A DNA stretch of 64,000 bases. It comes from Lachnospiraceae bacterium. GTDB lineage: Bacteria; Bacillota; Clostridia; Lachnospirales; Lachnospiraceae. The first letter of the stretch is position 1; each line of letters opens with the position of its first letter. The translations under genes were made by a program, and so were the position numbers. The notes beneath the pieces were generated by a model, which searched no databases, was not told the DNA's origin, and saw only the letters and a program-made list of their open reading frames with translations. The DNA lies in assembly GCA_014804655.1 (NCBI GenBank), contig JAAUZK010000024.1, positions 276,357 through 340,356 of the forward strand, given 5' to 3'. Positions 18,031 to 28,178 of this stretch are shown here, piece after piece.

Positions 18031-19462
18031 GTCTTCGTTTCCGCCGTCTGCGCTGTTTGCGTTTCGTTCCGCGTATGATCAATATCATGGATACCGTCAT
18101 GGCAAGAACCAGCAGTGCACATACGATACACACTGTCATGAAATAACGGAAGGATGCCGGTTTATCTACTTCTTCATCAGGCTCCCTTCTTGTGACGCTG
18201 ATATTCACCGGCTCTTTCTTAACAGGAACCACCGTCTTGGATATGCTCTCAAGCGCCCTCTGCGCCATCTGTTTTGCCGCGATCTCTTCCGCTGTCTCAT
18301 AATCCATAGAGGGAAGAGAAATCATGTTGCTGGCAGTATACAAGTCAAATCCGTTATAACCGTTGACTATGATCTGGGGCATGACACGTGGTGGAACCTG
18401 CAGGGTAAAACTGAAAGTGTCTCTGCTCTTATCCGGCCAGCGCTGTAACTCGGAAAAATGCTCTCCGTTATCATAGCTGTAAGTATAATACAGCATTCCG
18501 CTGTCATAATCCGCCGCGGAAACCTGAACCGCCACTTCACCTGTCTCCGTATTCTGATCCGTCACTTCGATCATACAGATGTCCGGCTCGGTCCGGTCGG
18601 GCGCGACCACATGAGACGGTACATCTACATGCACATTCTGATAATTACTGTAATCTACTCCTAATATCTCTGATCGAAGCCCAAAATATTTGGCCACAGC
18701 CGTGGCATCCAGCCTTCCGAAATCCTGCAACTTCTCATTATGGTCATAGAAGGGTTTATCGTTCTCCTGATCCAAATGGCAGTGTTCAATGAGAACACAT
18801 GGGATATCCCGCTCCGTGGCATGACGGATGATACCGTAATAATCAGTCCCCTTATCATTCAACCTGGTCTTAATACCTCTGGAATAGAGTCCCATATCCT
18901 GCAGCATATCGATCTCCACGCTGGCAAAGCTGTATCCTTTGCTGTAATTCTCACCAAACGCAGACACCCAGCACTCTGCACCGAACAGTGTATGATATGC
19001 CGACAGATTAAAATGCAGACAGAATATAAAATCAGCATCCACACTCTTGGCATATTCACAGCGCTCCTCCAAATCCAGCTCCTGATCACCGTTTCTTGTA
19101 AGATAGACGGTAATACCCTCATACTTTTCCAGTTCCTCTTTCATGGCATTTGCCACAACGATTGTCATCTCTTTCTCGGTATAATCCTCGTACTCACCAC
19201 CCAGATTCTTCCCGCCATGCCCCGGGTCTATGACGACCACAATTGGATCCTGTGTTGCCTCTGACAATCCATTCTGTGCTTCTTCTCTAACACCGTCTTC
19301 GGCTCTGGATTCTGCGGTCCCGACAGCAATTTCTTCCGCATGTACGGCACATTTCCCTAACGGCAAAAATAAACATGCACAGACAAATAGTATCGCTGTT
19401 AGGAAACGAAAACTAACACACTTATAAATTTTATTCACAATCGCGATATTACAGCATTTCAA
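18020..19462 (-). CDS. Membrane-anchored N-acetylmuramoyl-L-alanine amidase (Amidase_3)
   Basis: The 480-residue protein cuts the bond between N-acetylmuramic acid and L-alanine in peptidoglycan. It has a signal sequence (about 14-43, likely cleavage after AVHA) and an Amidase_3 domain (about 74-255) with zinc ligands His82 in DPGHGG, Glu96 and His150 in CLHFN and the catalytic Glu226 in LIEHCH. A beta-rich domain of about 130 residues follows, then a second transmembrane helix near 440-463 and a very basic tail (KRKQRRRRKRRPKI). A C-terminal membrane anchor is unusual for this class. The only sensible start is TTG at 19462, with AGGTGG six bases upstream, overlapping the stop of a small upstream ORF. 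It overlaps the YlbJ-like gene by 11 bases. Confidence 0.93.
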   Translation of the reverse strand: MKCCNIAIVNKIYKCVSFRFLTAILFVCACLFLPLGKCAVHAEEIAVGTAESRAEDGVREEAQNGLSEATQDPIVVVIDPGHGGKNLGGEYEDYTEKEMTIVVANAMKEELEKYEGITVYLTRNGDQELDLEERCEYAKSVDADFIFCLHFNLSAYHTLFGAECWVSAFGENYSKGYSFASVEIDMLQDMGLYSRGIKTRLNDKGTDYYGIIRHATERDIPCVLIEHCHLDQENDKPFYDHNEKLQDFGRLDATAVAKYFGLRSEILGVDYSNYQNVHVDVPSHVVAPDRTEPDICMIEVTDQNTETGEVAVQVSAADYDSGMLYYTYSYDNGEHFSELQRWPDKSRDTFSFTLQVPPRVMPQIIVNGYNGFDLYTASNMISLPSMDYETAEEIAAKQMAQRALESISKTVVPVKKEPVNISVTRREPDEEVDKPASFRYFMTVCIVCALLVLAMTVSMILIIRGTKRKQRRRRKRRPKI

Positions 19463-19620
19463 ACTGTTCCACCTCGTTCTATTTCTTTAATCAAGTAGAG
19501 AAGCGCTGTCTTCTCCTGCTCGCTGTGCAGGGTGCATACCGCATAACGGCTGATTTCCCTATACTCCTCTGCGCATAATATAGAAGCCGGCTTCCCAGGA
19601 AACCGGCTCACATACTTCAT
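19459..19620 (-). CDS. Small 53-codon ORF coupled to the amidase gene
   Basis: An ATG-started frame of 53 codons ends in TGA, and that TGA overlaps the TTG start of the amidase (TTTGA). The peptide begins MKYVSRFPGKPASI and ends LIKEIERGGTV. It is soluble, with three cysteines in the first two thirds, and is not like any family I know. The ribosome site of the amidase (AGGTGG) is inside its last codons, which speaks for coupled translation. Against it: no clear ribosome site before its own ATG, and a hairpin with AGCCGG/CCGGCT arms near its start could instead be the end signal of the upstream gene. Confidence 0.5.
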   Translation of the reverse strand: MKYVSRFPGKPASILCAEEYREISRYAVCTLHSEQEKTALLYLIKEIERGGTV

Positions 19621-19650
19621 CTTATATCGGTATATTTATCACCATGCGCA

Positions 19651-20253
19651 TTACATCAGATCCAGCTGCACAGGCTCCGCTTCTCCTTCTGCCTCTTTCA
19701 GCATCTGCTCCACCTGCACCGGACGCAGTTCCGCACGATTCGCCTTCACGGTCTCATTATACCCGTTAATCGTGTTATAGAAACTCTCATAATGTTCCGT
19801 CGTTGTTGCCAAAGTCGCAGTCATGGCACTCTCCAGATTGGCCAGCATGTCGTCCAGATACTGCATGGCGGATGTACGAACTCCATTGGCTTCCGCAGTA
19901 GCGGTGTTAAGAATATCCTGCGCCTGCATGGTCGCCATGCGAACCACTTCATTCGCCTGTGCATAAGCCTGCTGCATGATCTCGTGCTCATTGATCAATT
20001 CCGTAGTCTGTACGGTTGCATCTTTAATGAGTGCCTCCGCCTTGGAGCGCGCATCATTCAAAATAGCTTCCTTATTGGAGATAATCTTCTGATAACGCTT
20101 GATCTCATCCGGTGTCTTCATGCGAAGCTCGCGCAGAAGCTCATCAATTTCTTCCTTGTTGACAATAATATTTGTTTTGGATAGAGGCTGATATTTACAG
20201 CTGTCAATATAGTCTTCAATTTCGTCGATAAGTTGTTCGATTCTACTGCTCAT
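19651..20253 (-). CDS. Coiled-coil protein of the DivIVA/ATP synthase subunit-like type
   Basis: The 200-residue protein begins MSSRIEQLIDEIEDYID and continues with a long helix rich in Ala, Glu, Gln and Met (about 55-160: SKAEALIKDATVQTTELINE and repeats of similar type). There is no transmembrane segment. Such proteins are often labelled as V-type ATPase subunit-like or DivIVA-like in Clostridia; the function is unknown. It starts nine bases after coaD with GGAG five to six bases before the ATG, so it is part of the rsmD-coaD transcript and may act in cell-envelope or division scaffolding; this last point is a guess. Confidence 0.75.
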   Translation of the reverse strand: MSSRIEQLIDEIEDYIDSCKYQPLSKTNIIVNKEEIDELLRELRMKTPDEIKRYQKIISNKEAILNDARSKAEALIKDATVQTTELINEHEIMQQAYAQANEVVRMATMQAQDILNTATAEANGVRTSAMQYLDDMLANLESAMTATLATTTEHYESFYNTINGYNETVKANRAELRPVQVEQMLKEAEGEAEPVQLDLM

Positions 20254-20261
20254 CTTTACTC

Positions 20262-20750
20262 CTACCTGTTATGTCCATATTTTTCATAGATTAATTTGCC
20301 GACAAACTTCGGTACACACTGGGAGATATCGCCGTTGAAGCTGGCAATCTCCTTAACCGTCGAAGAACTCAGATACGCGTATTCCAAACTGGTCGTTAAA
20401 AACATCGTGTCAAGATCTCCGCCGGAGAACTTCCTGTTAGTCTGTGCGATCTGAAGTTCATACTCAAAATCCGTAAAAGCACGCAATCCTCTGATCGCCA
20501 CATGTATGTTCTGTTCTCTTGCATAATCAATCAACAGACCACTGAAGGAATCTATCTTTACATTTGGGATATCCTTCGTCGCCTCTTCTAACATCTTAAC
20601 ACGTTCTTCCACAGAAAACAATGGAGTCTTTGTTTTATTATTAAGCACACTGACCGTCAATTCGTCAAAAATTTCGGCCGCACGTTTGATGATATCTAAA
20701 TGTCCGTATGTCACCGGATCAAAACTTCCCGGATAGATTGCTGCACTCAT
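20262..20750 (-). CDS. coaD: Phosphopantetheine adenylyltransferase CoaD
   Basis: CoaD transfers AMP from ATP to 4'-phosphopantetheine, the penultimate step of coenzyme A synthesis. The 162-residue length is typical. Motifs: [17 protein letters not shown] with the T/HXGH nucleotidyl-transfer motif, the substrate loop [20 protein letters not shown], and [16 protein letters not shown] near the C-terminus. The frame extends upstream to 20876, but the family N-terminus (AIYPGSFDP) fixes the start at 20750; the AAAGG site is about 13 bases away. A dispersed repeat lies in the 5' region. Confidence 0.97.
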   Translation of the reverse strand: MSAAIYPGSFDPVTYGHLDIIKRAAEIFDELTVSVLNNKTKTPLFSVEERVKMLEEATKDIPNVKIDSFSGLLIDYAREQNIHVAIRGLRAFTDFEYELQIAQTNRKFSGGDLDTMFLTTSLEYAYLSSSTVKEIASFNGDISQCVPKFVGKLIYEKYGHNR

Positions 20751-20803
20751 AAAACAGTTATGCCTTTCTGAAAAGTAAATTCGCCTCGCAACATTAACAA
20801 ATC

Positions 20804-20848
20804 GAACAAGTTCGATTTCGAGATTTATTTCGCAAACTCGAAAAAATG
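20804..20848 (+). repeat. Dispersed repeat, copy A
   Basis: This stretch reads GAACAAGTTCGATTTCGAGA followed by TTTATTTCGCAAACTCGAAA. It shares the pattern ACAAGTTC, CGAGATTT and CAAACTCG with copies at 43964, 33115, 30278 and 54817. It includes the palindrome AAATCGAAC-AA-GTTCGATTT starting at 20799. It lies between rsmD and coaD. Confidence 0.55.
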
Positions 20849-20938
20849 AAGAGTCTTTGCATCCATAATAAAACAATTTTGTGAAAATGTCTTTACTTAT
20901 TTTTCAATTTATGCTTTTTTTTACAAAAATATGGCAAT

Positions 20939-21487
20939 TTATGCCTTCCGACAGAAAATATGTTTGTTAGTCTTGTAGCATTTTTCCTTCGTAATATAGA
21001 ATCCCAACTGTTCAAGATAGGTAAAATCCGTTTCAAGTGATGCCTCTGTGACAATCAATGTATTCTCTGTCACATAAGGAGCGCCTGCCAAAACCTGAAG
21101 CACCTGTTTTTCATGTCCACAGTTATATGGCGGGTCCATGAAAATCACATCCGCCTCCTTCTCGTGAATTCCCGACAAGGCGCTTAGGACATCCTGTTTT
21201 AAGATAGTTGCCCGATCCATGAGTCTTGTAAACTGCAGATTCTCCGTAATACAGGCAATTGCGTTTCTGTTATTCTCCACAAAATAGGCATGTCTTGCGC
21301 CTCTGCTGAGCGCCTCAATCCCGATCCCGCCGCTGCCGCTGTACAGATCGATAAAGACAGCGTCTGCAAGATACGGTTGCAGCATATTAAAAAGTGTTTC
21401 TTTGATCCGATCCGTGGTAGGTCTGGTGCCCATATCCTCCGGCGTTTTCAACCGTAAGCTTCTTGCTGTTCCCGCGATCACTCTCAT
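20939..21487 (-). CDS. rsmD: 16S rRNA (guanine-966 N2)-methyltransferase RsmD
   Basis: RsmD methylates G966 of 16S rRNA in the 30S subunit using S-adenosylmethionine. The 182-residue protein shows the family start MRVIAGTARSLRLKTPEDMG followed by RPTTDRIKETLFNML, the SAM-binding FIDLYSGSGGIGIEALSRGA and the catalytic DPPY in VIFMDPPYNCG. It lies upstream of coaD, the normal order in Firmicutes, and 18 bases after parC, so all may belong to one transcript. Confidence 0.95.
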   Translation of the reverse strand: MRVIAGTARSLRLKTPEDMGTRPTTDRIKETLFNMLQPYLADAVFIDLYSGSGGIGIEALSRGARHAYFVENNRNAIACITENLQFTRLMDRATILKQDVLSALSGIHEKEADVIFMDPPYNCGHEKQVLQVLAGAPYVTENTLIVTEASLETDFTYLEQLGFYITKEKCYKTNKHIFCRKA

Positions 21488-21505
21488 ATTGCAGATATTC
21501 CCTTT

Positions 21506-23749
21506 CTAAACTCTTACCTTTACGCCTTTGCTGTCGCGCTTGCCCAATTTCAATTTGTTCAGCTCCAGCTCCTTGCCGCCGTATTCAATGCTCTGTTCCA
21601 CTGCATTACGCGTATAGTACACGGCTTCCAGACTGTCCTTTACTCCCAGCTTCATGCCCCGCACACCAATGGCACCCTTCTTCTTCTCCGGAATCTCTTC
21701 TACCGGGAAACGTAAGAAATATCCTTCTGCGGACTGTAGCACAATATTGCGCTGCTCCGTGAACGTCACAACGCTTATAACCTCATCGCCCTCCGTCAAC
21801 TTCGTAGCCGCCACTGTTCGCTTCGCTACGTCAAACTCTCCGCCATCCACTATTTTAAGCATCGCCTGCTTCGTTGCGAAGATCACACGATAAAGATTTA
21901 AATCACTCTGACTCGCAGCATATACGATATTCTCCTTGGAGGAATCATAGTTGCTGACATTGTCAACCGGCACTCCCTTATCCCTGAATTTTCCCATTGG
22001 CAGATCCATCATTTTCAGCGTGTGAAGCTGTCCTGTGTTGGTAAACAGACATACCTTGCCCGTATTTTTACAGACAAAAGCATATTTGTTCTCGCCATCC
22101 GCCGCTTCTTTATTCCGCTCATAAGTGGCGACATCTATTGTTCTGGCATAACCGAAACGGTCCATAAGGAAGACGATATCCATCTCTTCGATCTTCTTCT
22201 CCACATAGACGGCCTCGCTCTCCGTGGTGATCTGGGTTTTTCTGGGAGACTTATACTGTTCCTTGATCTCATCCAGCTCATTAATGATAACCTGCGCCAT
22301 GGAATCTCTTCTGGCTAATATATCCTCATAACGATAGATGTTCGCCATCGTCTCCTCGTGTTCGTTGATAAGCGCCTCGATCTCTAAGCCGATCAGTTTA
22401 TAGAGTCTCATATCCAGGATCGCGTTAGCCTGCTTCTCCGAAAACATCAACTGTGTTGCCATGATCTTTGATTCCTTGGATTTAAACTTGATCCCGTCAA
22501 TTTTACCCTCGATCAGACATGCCTTGGCCATCGCCCTGTCTTTAGAGCCACGCAGAATCTCGATAATCAGATCAATCACGTTGCAGGCCTTGATCAGCCC
22601 TTCCTGAATCTCTTTGCGCTCCAATTCCTTCTGCAGCAGATTGGTATATTTTCTGGTGGCCACCTCATACTGGAATTTCACACTCTCCTGTATGATCTGC
22701 TTTAAGCCCATCGTCTCTGGTCTACCGTCAACGATCGCCAGCATATTGACACCGAAAGTATCCTCCAGCCGGGTTTTCTTATAGAGCATGTTTTTGAAAT
22801 TCTCGACGTCCGCGTCTTTACGCAGTTCGATAACGATTCGAATACCTTCTTTGGAAGACTGGTTCGTGATATCTACGATATCCTGCGTCTTCTTCGTCTC
22901 CGCCAGCGCCGCAACGTCCATCAGGAATTTACCGATATTGGCGCCGATCATCGTATAGGGAATTTCTGTGATCACCAGATTCGTTCTGCCGCTCTTGGCC
23001 TTCTCGATCTCCACCTTACCGCGAATCTTGATCTTACCGGTTCCTGTCTTATAGATATCTAATAATTCATTTTCATTGATCACAATACCGCCCGTGGGAA
23101 AATCGGGTCCCTTCACATAGCGCATCAGTTCTCTTGTGGTAATGTTCTCATCCAGCATATATGCTTTGGTCGCATTGATCACCTCCGCCAGATTATGCGG
23201 CGGCGTGCTGGTCGCCATACCGACTGCAATACCTTCCGAACCGTTGACCAATAGATTGGGGATCTTAACGGGCAGAACGCTTGGTTCTTTCTCGGTCTCG
23301 TCAAAATTTGGAAGAAAGTCAACCACATCTTTATCCAGATCAGCGAGAAACGCTTCCTGTGTGATCTTTTCCAGACGCGCTTCCGTATAACGCATGGCAG
23401 CGGCACCGTCGCCCTCAATATTTCCGAAGTTACCATGTCCGTCAATGAGTGGAAGTCCTTTCTTGAAATCCTGCGCCATGACCACCAGCGCCTCATAGAT
23501 GGAACTGTCACCGTGGGGATGGTATTTACCCATGGTATCGCCGACGATACGCGCCGATTTACGGTAGGGTCTGTCAAAGCGTATCCCCAGCTCGTACATA
23601 TCGTACAACGTCCGTCTCTGTACCGGTTTGAGTCCGTCCCTTACGTCAGGAAGCGCTCTGGCAATGATTACACTCATGGCATAGTCTATATAAGATTTCT
23701 GCATTACTTCGGAATATTCCGTTTTTATAATTCTGTCGTTCATACTCAT
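21506..23749 (-). CDS. Type II topoisomerase subunit A (ParC-like)
   Basis: The subunit holds the DNA-cutting tyrosine: Tyr121 in [11 protein letters not shown]. The 747-residue length is shorter than most GyrA proteins and lacks a clear GyrA-box, so it fits a ParC-like subunit of topoisomerase IV; Clostridia often carry this second pair besides gyrAB. The quinolone-resistance region [20 protein letters not shown] has Ser82 and Glu86 at the positions equal to GyrA Ser83/Asp87, the susceptible pattern of ParC. The C-terminal domain is a beta-pinwheel (repeated blades with [13 protein letters not shown]). It is next to the B subunit gene, 20 bases downstream. Confidence 0.9.
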   Translation of the reverse strand: MSMNDRIIKTEYSEVMQKSYIDYAMSVIIARALPDVRDGLKPVQRRTLYDMYELGIRFDRPYRKSARIVGDTMGKYHPHGDSSIYEALVVMAQDFKKGLPLIDGHGNFGNIEGDGAAAMRYTEARLEKITQEAFLADLDKDVVDFLPNFDETEKEPSVLPVKIPNLLVNGSEGIAVGMATSTPPHNLAEVINATKAYMLDENITTRELMRYVKGPDFPTGGIVINENELLDIYKTGTGKIKIRGKVEIEKAKSGRTNLVITEIPYTMIGANIGKFLMDVAALAETKKTQDIVDITNQSSKEGIRIVIELRKDADVENFKNMLYKKTRLEDTFGVNMLAIVDGRPETMGLKQIIQESVKFQYEVATRKYTNLLQKELERKEIQEGLIKACNVIDLIIEILRGSKDRAMAKACLIEGKIDGIKFKSKESKIMATQLMFSEKQANAILDMRLYKLIGLEIEALINEHEETMANIYRYEDILARRDSMAQVIINELDEIKEQYKSPRKTQITTESEAVYVEKKIEEMDIVFLMDRFGYARTIDVATYERNKEAADGENKYAFVCKNTGKVCLFTNTGQLHTLKMMDLPMGKFRDKGVPVDNVSNYDSSKENIVYAASQSDLNLYRVIFATKQAMLKIVDGGEFDVAKRTVAATKLTEGDEVISVVTFTEQRNIVLQSAEGYFLRFPVEEIPEKKKGAIGVRGMKLGVKDSLEAVYYTRNAVEQSIEYGGKELELNKLKLGKRDSKGVKVRV

Positions 23750-23769
23750 ACCGATTGACCGCTCCCTTT

Positions 23770-25701
23770 TTAGATATCCAATTCCGCATCCTGTGCATGC
23801 CGATATATAAATTCTTTACGGGGCGGTACTTCAGTCCCCATTAAAAGTTCCGTTACTTCCGAAGCCATGCGGGCATCCTCGATCTCCACCAGCTTAAGAA
23901 GCCTTGTATCAGGGTCGAGCGTCGTCTCCCAAAGCTGCTGGGCATCCATCTCGCCCAGACCTTTATACCGCTGTAAAGTAAAAGGCCCTTTGTGCTTCTT
24001 GCGGTACCGCTCCAATGCCTTGTCGTCATAAAGGTACTCCTCTTCTCCTTTAGACGGCATGGCCTTATACAGCGGCGGCATGGCAATATAAACATGTCCC
24101 TCATAGATCAGCTCCGGCATAAACCGATAGAACAATGTCAGAAGCAGCGTGGAAATATGGGCGCCGTCCACATCCGCATCCGCCATAATAATAATCTTAT
24201 CATAGCGCAGCTTGCTGATATCGAAATCGTTGCCATATCCTTCAGAAAATCCACATCCAAACGCATTGATCATCGTCTTGATCTCGGCATTGGCCAGAAT
24301 CTTATCGATACTTGCTTTCTCCACATTTAAAATCTTACCGCGGATCGGCAGAATCGCCTGAAACATACGATTTCTCGCCATCTTGGCGCTGCCTCCGGCA
24401 GAATCACCCTCTACGATAAAAATCTCACACTTAGCGGCCTCCTTTGATTCACAGTTCGCCAACTTGCCGTTGGAGTCGAAGGAAAACTTTTGTTTGCTGA
24501 GCAGATTTGTCTTTGCCTTTTCTTCCGTCTTACGAATCTTCGCTGCCTTCTCCGCACAGCCGATAATACTCTTTAATGTTTCCAGATTACGGTCGAAGAA
24601 ACGGACGATCTCATCTCCCGTCACCTTGCTCACGATCTTCGCCGCATCCTGATTATCCAGCTTTGTCTTAGTCTGTCCCTCAAAACGCGGGTCGGGATGC
24701 TTAATGGAAACCACCGCGGTCATGCCGTTACGCACATCGGCCCCGGTGAAGTTGACATCCTTTTCTTTTAAAATATTCAAGCCTCTTGCGTATGTATTGA
24801 TCACGTTGGTAAACATGGTCTTAAATCCGGTCAGATGAGTCCCGCCCTCGGCATTATATATGTTATTACAAAAACCCAGAACATTTTCATGGAATTCATT
24901 TACATACTGCAGGGCGACCTCCACCGTGATCCCCTCGGACTCTCCCTTGTAGTAGATCACATCATGTATTGATTCCTTGGATTTGTTCATATCCTTGATG
25001 AAACCTACGATTCCCTCCGGCTCATGATACTCCAGATGCTCTACTTCCTCTTTGCGCTTATCCTCATAAATAATGGTCAATTCCGGATTGAGGTAGGCAG
25101 TCTCGTGGAGACGGCTCTTGACTTCATCTTCCTTAAATCTCGTCCGGTCAAAGATCGTGTCATCCGGCAAAAAATTAATGGTAGTGCCGGTTTCTTTTGT
25201 TTTGCCCACGGCCGGCAGAAGTCCATTGTCCAGTTCCATCGTGGGAACACCCTGCTCATAGTGGTCTTCGTATATAAATCCGCCCGTTTTTACCGTTACA
25301 TGCATATATTTAGACAGCGCATTGACTACTGAGGAACCGACCCCATGCAATCCGCCGCTGGTCTTGTATGCTTCATTGTCAAACTTACCGCCTGCATGAA
25401 GCGTTGTAAACACCAATCGCTCCGCGCTGATCCCCTTTTCATGCATTCCCACCGGAATACCGCGCCCATTATCCGATACCGTTGCCGAACCGTCCGCCTC
25501 AAGCGTTACACGGATCGTCGTACAGAATCCTGCCAAATGCTCATCCACTGCGTTATCCATGATCTCATAGATCAGATGATTCAGACCCTTGGTAGAAACA
25601 CTGCCGATATACATTCCCGGTCTTACGCGGACTGCCTCGAGCCCTTCCAGCACGGTAATGCTGGAGGCATCATAATTATTTGCCGTATTTGTCTTCGCCA
25701 T
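23770..25701 (-). CDS. Type II topoisomerase subunit B (ParE-like)
   Basis: The 643-residue protein supplies the ATPase of the type II topoisomerase. It has GHKL ATP-binding motifs (EIMDNAVDEHLAG, DNGRGIPVGMHEKG, GGLHGVGSSVVNALS), the transducer region, and the TOPRIM domain with EGDSAGGSAKMARNR and ADADVDGAHISTLLLTL. The C-terminus RYKGLGEMDAQQLWETT is canonical. It has no extra insert, so it is ParE/GyrB of the short type. Co-transcribed with the A subunit. Which of the two enzymes it is cannot be fully settled without the rest of the genome. Confidence 0.92.
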   Translation of the reverse strand: MAKTNTANNYDASSITVLEGLEAVRVRPGMYIGSVSTKGLNHLIYEIMDNAVDEHLAGFCTTIRVTLEADGSATVSDNGRGIPVGMHEKGISAERLVFTTLHAGGKFDNEAYKTSGGLHGVGSSVVNALSKYMHVTVKTGGFIYEDHYEQGVPTMELDNGLLPAVGKTKETGTTINFLPDDTIFDRTRFKEDEVKSRLHETAYLNPELTIIYEDKRKEEVEHLEYHEPEGIVGFIKDMNKSKESIHDVIYYKGESEGITVEVALQYVNEFHENVLGFCNNIYNAEGGTHLTGFKTMFTNVINTYARGLNILKEKDVNFTGADVRNGMTAVVSIKHPDPRFEGQTKTKLDNQDAAKIVSKVTGDEIVRFFDRNLETLKSIIGCAEKAAKIRKTEEKAKTNLLSKQKFSFDSNGKLANCESKEAAKCEIFIVEGDSAGGSAKMARNRMFQAILPIRGKILNVEKASIDKILANAEIKTMINAFGCGFSEGYGNDFDISKLRYDKIIIMADADVDGAHISTLLLTLFYRFMPELIYEGHVYIAMPPLYKAMPSKGEEEYLYDDKALERYRKKHKGPFTLQRYKGLGEMDAQQLWETTLDPDTRLLKLVEIEDARMASEVTELLMGTEVPPRKEFIYRHAQDAELDI

Positions 25702-25774
25702 AGATCAATACCTCACATTTTCGGGATTTCATACACAAAAAAAGAATATATTATCAGAATTTCTCACGAAACAT

Positions 25775-25802
25775 ATTTTACCATATATTTAGTATTTTGC
25801 AA
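25775..25802 (-). promoter_or_regulatory. Candidate promoter of the topoisomerase operon
   Basis: Minus-strand TTGCAA (25797-25802) and TAAAAT (25775-25780) are 16 bases apart, within an AT-rich region upstream of the ParE-like gene. The leader would be about 65 bases. Confidence 0.55.
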
Positions 25803-25848
25803 AGTAAAATTACTATATGTAGTATAGCAATCCGTAGCAATTCCGCTA

Positions 25849-28059
25849 TTATGACACATACTCTATCATATCCTCAGGAAGATACTTCCGGATCATCTCT
25901 TCCAGCATCACGAAATCGATCGGCTTAGAAAGATAATCCTCAAATCCCTCGCTAAGGTATTCTTCTTTAGCGCCTACGATTGCATTAGCGGTGAGCGCAA
26001 TCACTACAGAGCGATTCTTTATATACTCTTCGATCTGCTGCATCGCACGCAGCGTCTCTATACCGTCCATATCAGGCATCATGTGATCTAACAGAATAAT
26101 ATCATAGTGGTTTTGCCTGACTTTCGCCAGACATTCCTGGCCACTCCCGGCCGAATCAAACTGCACTTTGAGCTTCTTAAGCAGTCCCTTGACCACGGTA
26201 ATATTGACCCGGTTATCATCAACCGCCAGAATTCGTGCCTTAGGAGCAATAAATTCCTTTCTTTCCCGGGATTCCTCCCCACTCATCTGTATGGCGTTTG
26301 TCTTATAGTCACCCAACGGCTCACTACTAACGGTTTTTTGCGGAATCACGAAGGAGAAGCTGCTTCCTTTGCCATAACAGCTGTCTACAGTCAGTTCGCC
26401 ACCCATCATTTCCACCAGACGCTTCGCAATGCTTAAGCCCAGACCCGTTCCTTCTACACTCTTATTCTGCATAAGATCAAGTCTGGTAAACGGATCAAAG
26501 AGTTTATGCAGTTCCTCCTCTTTAATTCCTATACCGGTATCAGAGACTGTGACCCTAAGATCGATCATACCGCCGTCACTGCCTACAGAGTCTACTTTTA
26601 ACGTGACATTTCCTTCTTTTGTGTATTTGACTGCATTAGTCAACAGATTGGTCATGCACTGCTTAATTCGTATATCATCACCATGAAGCTGGTTCGGCAG
26701 TTTATCGTCCGTTACTACCCTGAAATAAAGATTTTTCTCTTCTGCACGCATGGATATCATATTTTCCACATCTATAAGCAGCCTGCCAAGATTATAGTCG
26801 TTCTCCACAATCTCCATCCTGCTTGATTCAATCTTAGACAGATCAAGAATATCATTGATAATTGACAGAAGCGTCCTACCCGCGCTGTTGATATTCGACG
26901 CATATTCCCTGATATTGTCCGATTCCGTCTCCCGCAGGATCATTTCATTCATCCCGAGAACCGCATTAATCGGCGTTCTGATCTCATGAGACATCCGTGC
27001 AAGGAAAGTACTCTTCGCTTCGTTGGCACGTTCCGCCTCCTCTTTCAGCTCAATAAGCTGCTTCGTGTACAGATAGTTGTCAGTCATATCGGAAATACGA
27101 TACAAAATCCCCACTTTTCTCCGATTGTCATCATCAATTTCACTTCTCTGCCACTTGTAGAATCTGCCTCTGAGCATAAACCCGTCGTTCTGCGCTTCCA
27201 TAAACTGCAATACATGTTCAGAAACTTCAGACTTATCATTCCAGTTGATCTTCGGAAAAATCAACTCCGCCTCATGGTTAAAGTACACGATCTTCCCAAG
27301 GTCATCGACGACAAGAATTCCCTCCCGTATCTCATCAATCACCCTATCCTTGGCACCTTGCACCGTATCAAACAGTCGGTAATGATACATGACCAGTACG
27401 AGCAGTGATTCGGTAATCATCATAGAAAGAGGATATGTATCATAATATCCCACCATTCCCATCAGCCGCAGTATCCAGAATCCGATCGGCAGCAAGGAAG
27501 CTCCGAAAATTAACAGCAGCTCGGGACGTTTCTCTCCCTTATGCTCCAGTACGGACTGGATCATGATCAATGCGATCACACATCCGAGCACCGCAGTGGT
27601 TGCCGCCCACCAATAATAAAATATGCCGGGCTCATATATCCACAGATAGATCCCGTCACTCACGGAATAAGTTATACTCTTATAGTATAGTGTGTGATAA
27701 TCTATGGTAAACACAAGAGACAGAATCAGGATATGATTGACAGTATAGAATCCTTTGATGAAGCGAACGCTTTTATCATTCTTGTGGTTGCTGTACAGAC
27801 ATGCAAAATACAGGAAACTCAAAAGCCCCATGGTTGTACCGATATACTCCATCTTGACCGCAAGCCGCGTTACCTCCAGACTCTTACTCTGAAGTTCAAA
27901 GAAATACCCCGCCACATCCATAAATGTAAAAAGCGTCCCCGCAAACAGAATCTTCTGTTGTTCCGAAGGTTTCGCCACGTAAATTAACATGATCATGATA
28001 AAGCAGACAATAATACCTGCTCCGTGCACTGTCACCATTATATTCATAACAAACCTCAA
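25849..28059 (-). CDS. Hybrid sensor histidine kinase/response regulator
   Basis: The 736-residue membrane protein has an N-terminal seven-helix sensor domain (about 1-225, of the histidine-kinase 7TM type), a PAS-like domain (about 235-335), a HisKA domain with the phospho-accepting His358 in ARMSHEIRTP, a HATPase domain (NLLTNAVKYT, DTGIGI, GTGLGLSI) and a C-terminal receiver domain with the acceptor Asp658 in IILLDHMMPD. No HPt domain or DNA-binding regulator follows in the operon, so its output path is unknown. The sensor domain lacks a clear ligand-binding extracellular domain and probably senses through the membrane helices. Confidence 0.93.
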   Translation of the reverse strand: MRFVMNIMVTVHGAGIIVCFIMIMLIYVAKPSEQQKILFAGTLFTFMDVAGYFFELQSKSLEVTRLAVKMEYIGTTMGLLSFLYFACLYSNHKNDKSVRFIKGFYTVNHILILSLVFTIDYHTLYYKSITYSVSDGIYLWIYEPGIFYYWWAATTAVLGCVIALIMIQSVLEHKGEKRPELLLIFGASLLPIGFWILRLMGMVGYYDTYPLSMMITESLLVLVMYHYRLFDTVQGAKDRVIDEIREGILVVDDLGKIVYFNHEAELIFPKINWNDKSEVSEHVLQFMEAQNDGFMLRGRFYKWQRSEIDDDNRRKVGILYRISDMTDNYLYTKQLIELKEEAERANEAKSTFLARMSHEIRTPINAVLGMNEMILRETESDNIREYASNINSAGRTLLSIINDILDLSKIESSRMEIVENDYNLGRLLIDVENMISMRAEEKNLYFRVVTDDKLPNQLHGDDIRIKQCMTNLLTNAVKYTKEGNVTLKVDSVGSDGGMIDLRVTVSDTGIGIKEEELHKLFDPFTRLDLMQNKSVEGTGLGLSIAKRLVEMMGGELTVDSCYGKGSSFSFVIPQKTVSSEPLGDYKTNAIQMSGEESRERKEFIAPKARILAVDDNRVNITVVKGLLKKLKVQFDSAGSGQECLAKVRQNHYDIILLDHMMPDMDGIETLRAMQQIEEYIKNRSVVIALTANAIVGAKEEYLSEGFEDYLSKPIDFVMLEEMIRKYLPEDMIEYVS

Positions 28060-28178
28060 TATGTAACTTTATCTTTTATAACATTATACCGCACTTTATA
28101 TATTATATCGGACAATATCGCGTGAGACAAGTTTATTGTTGTTACCGATAAACCCCAGCGCGCACTTACTGCATGGTG

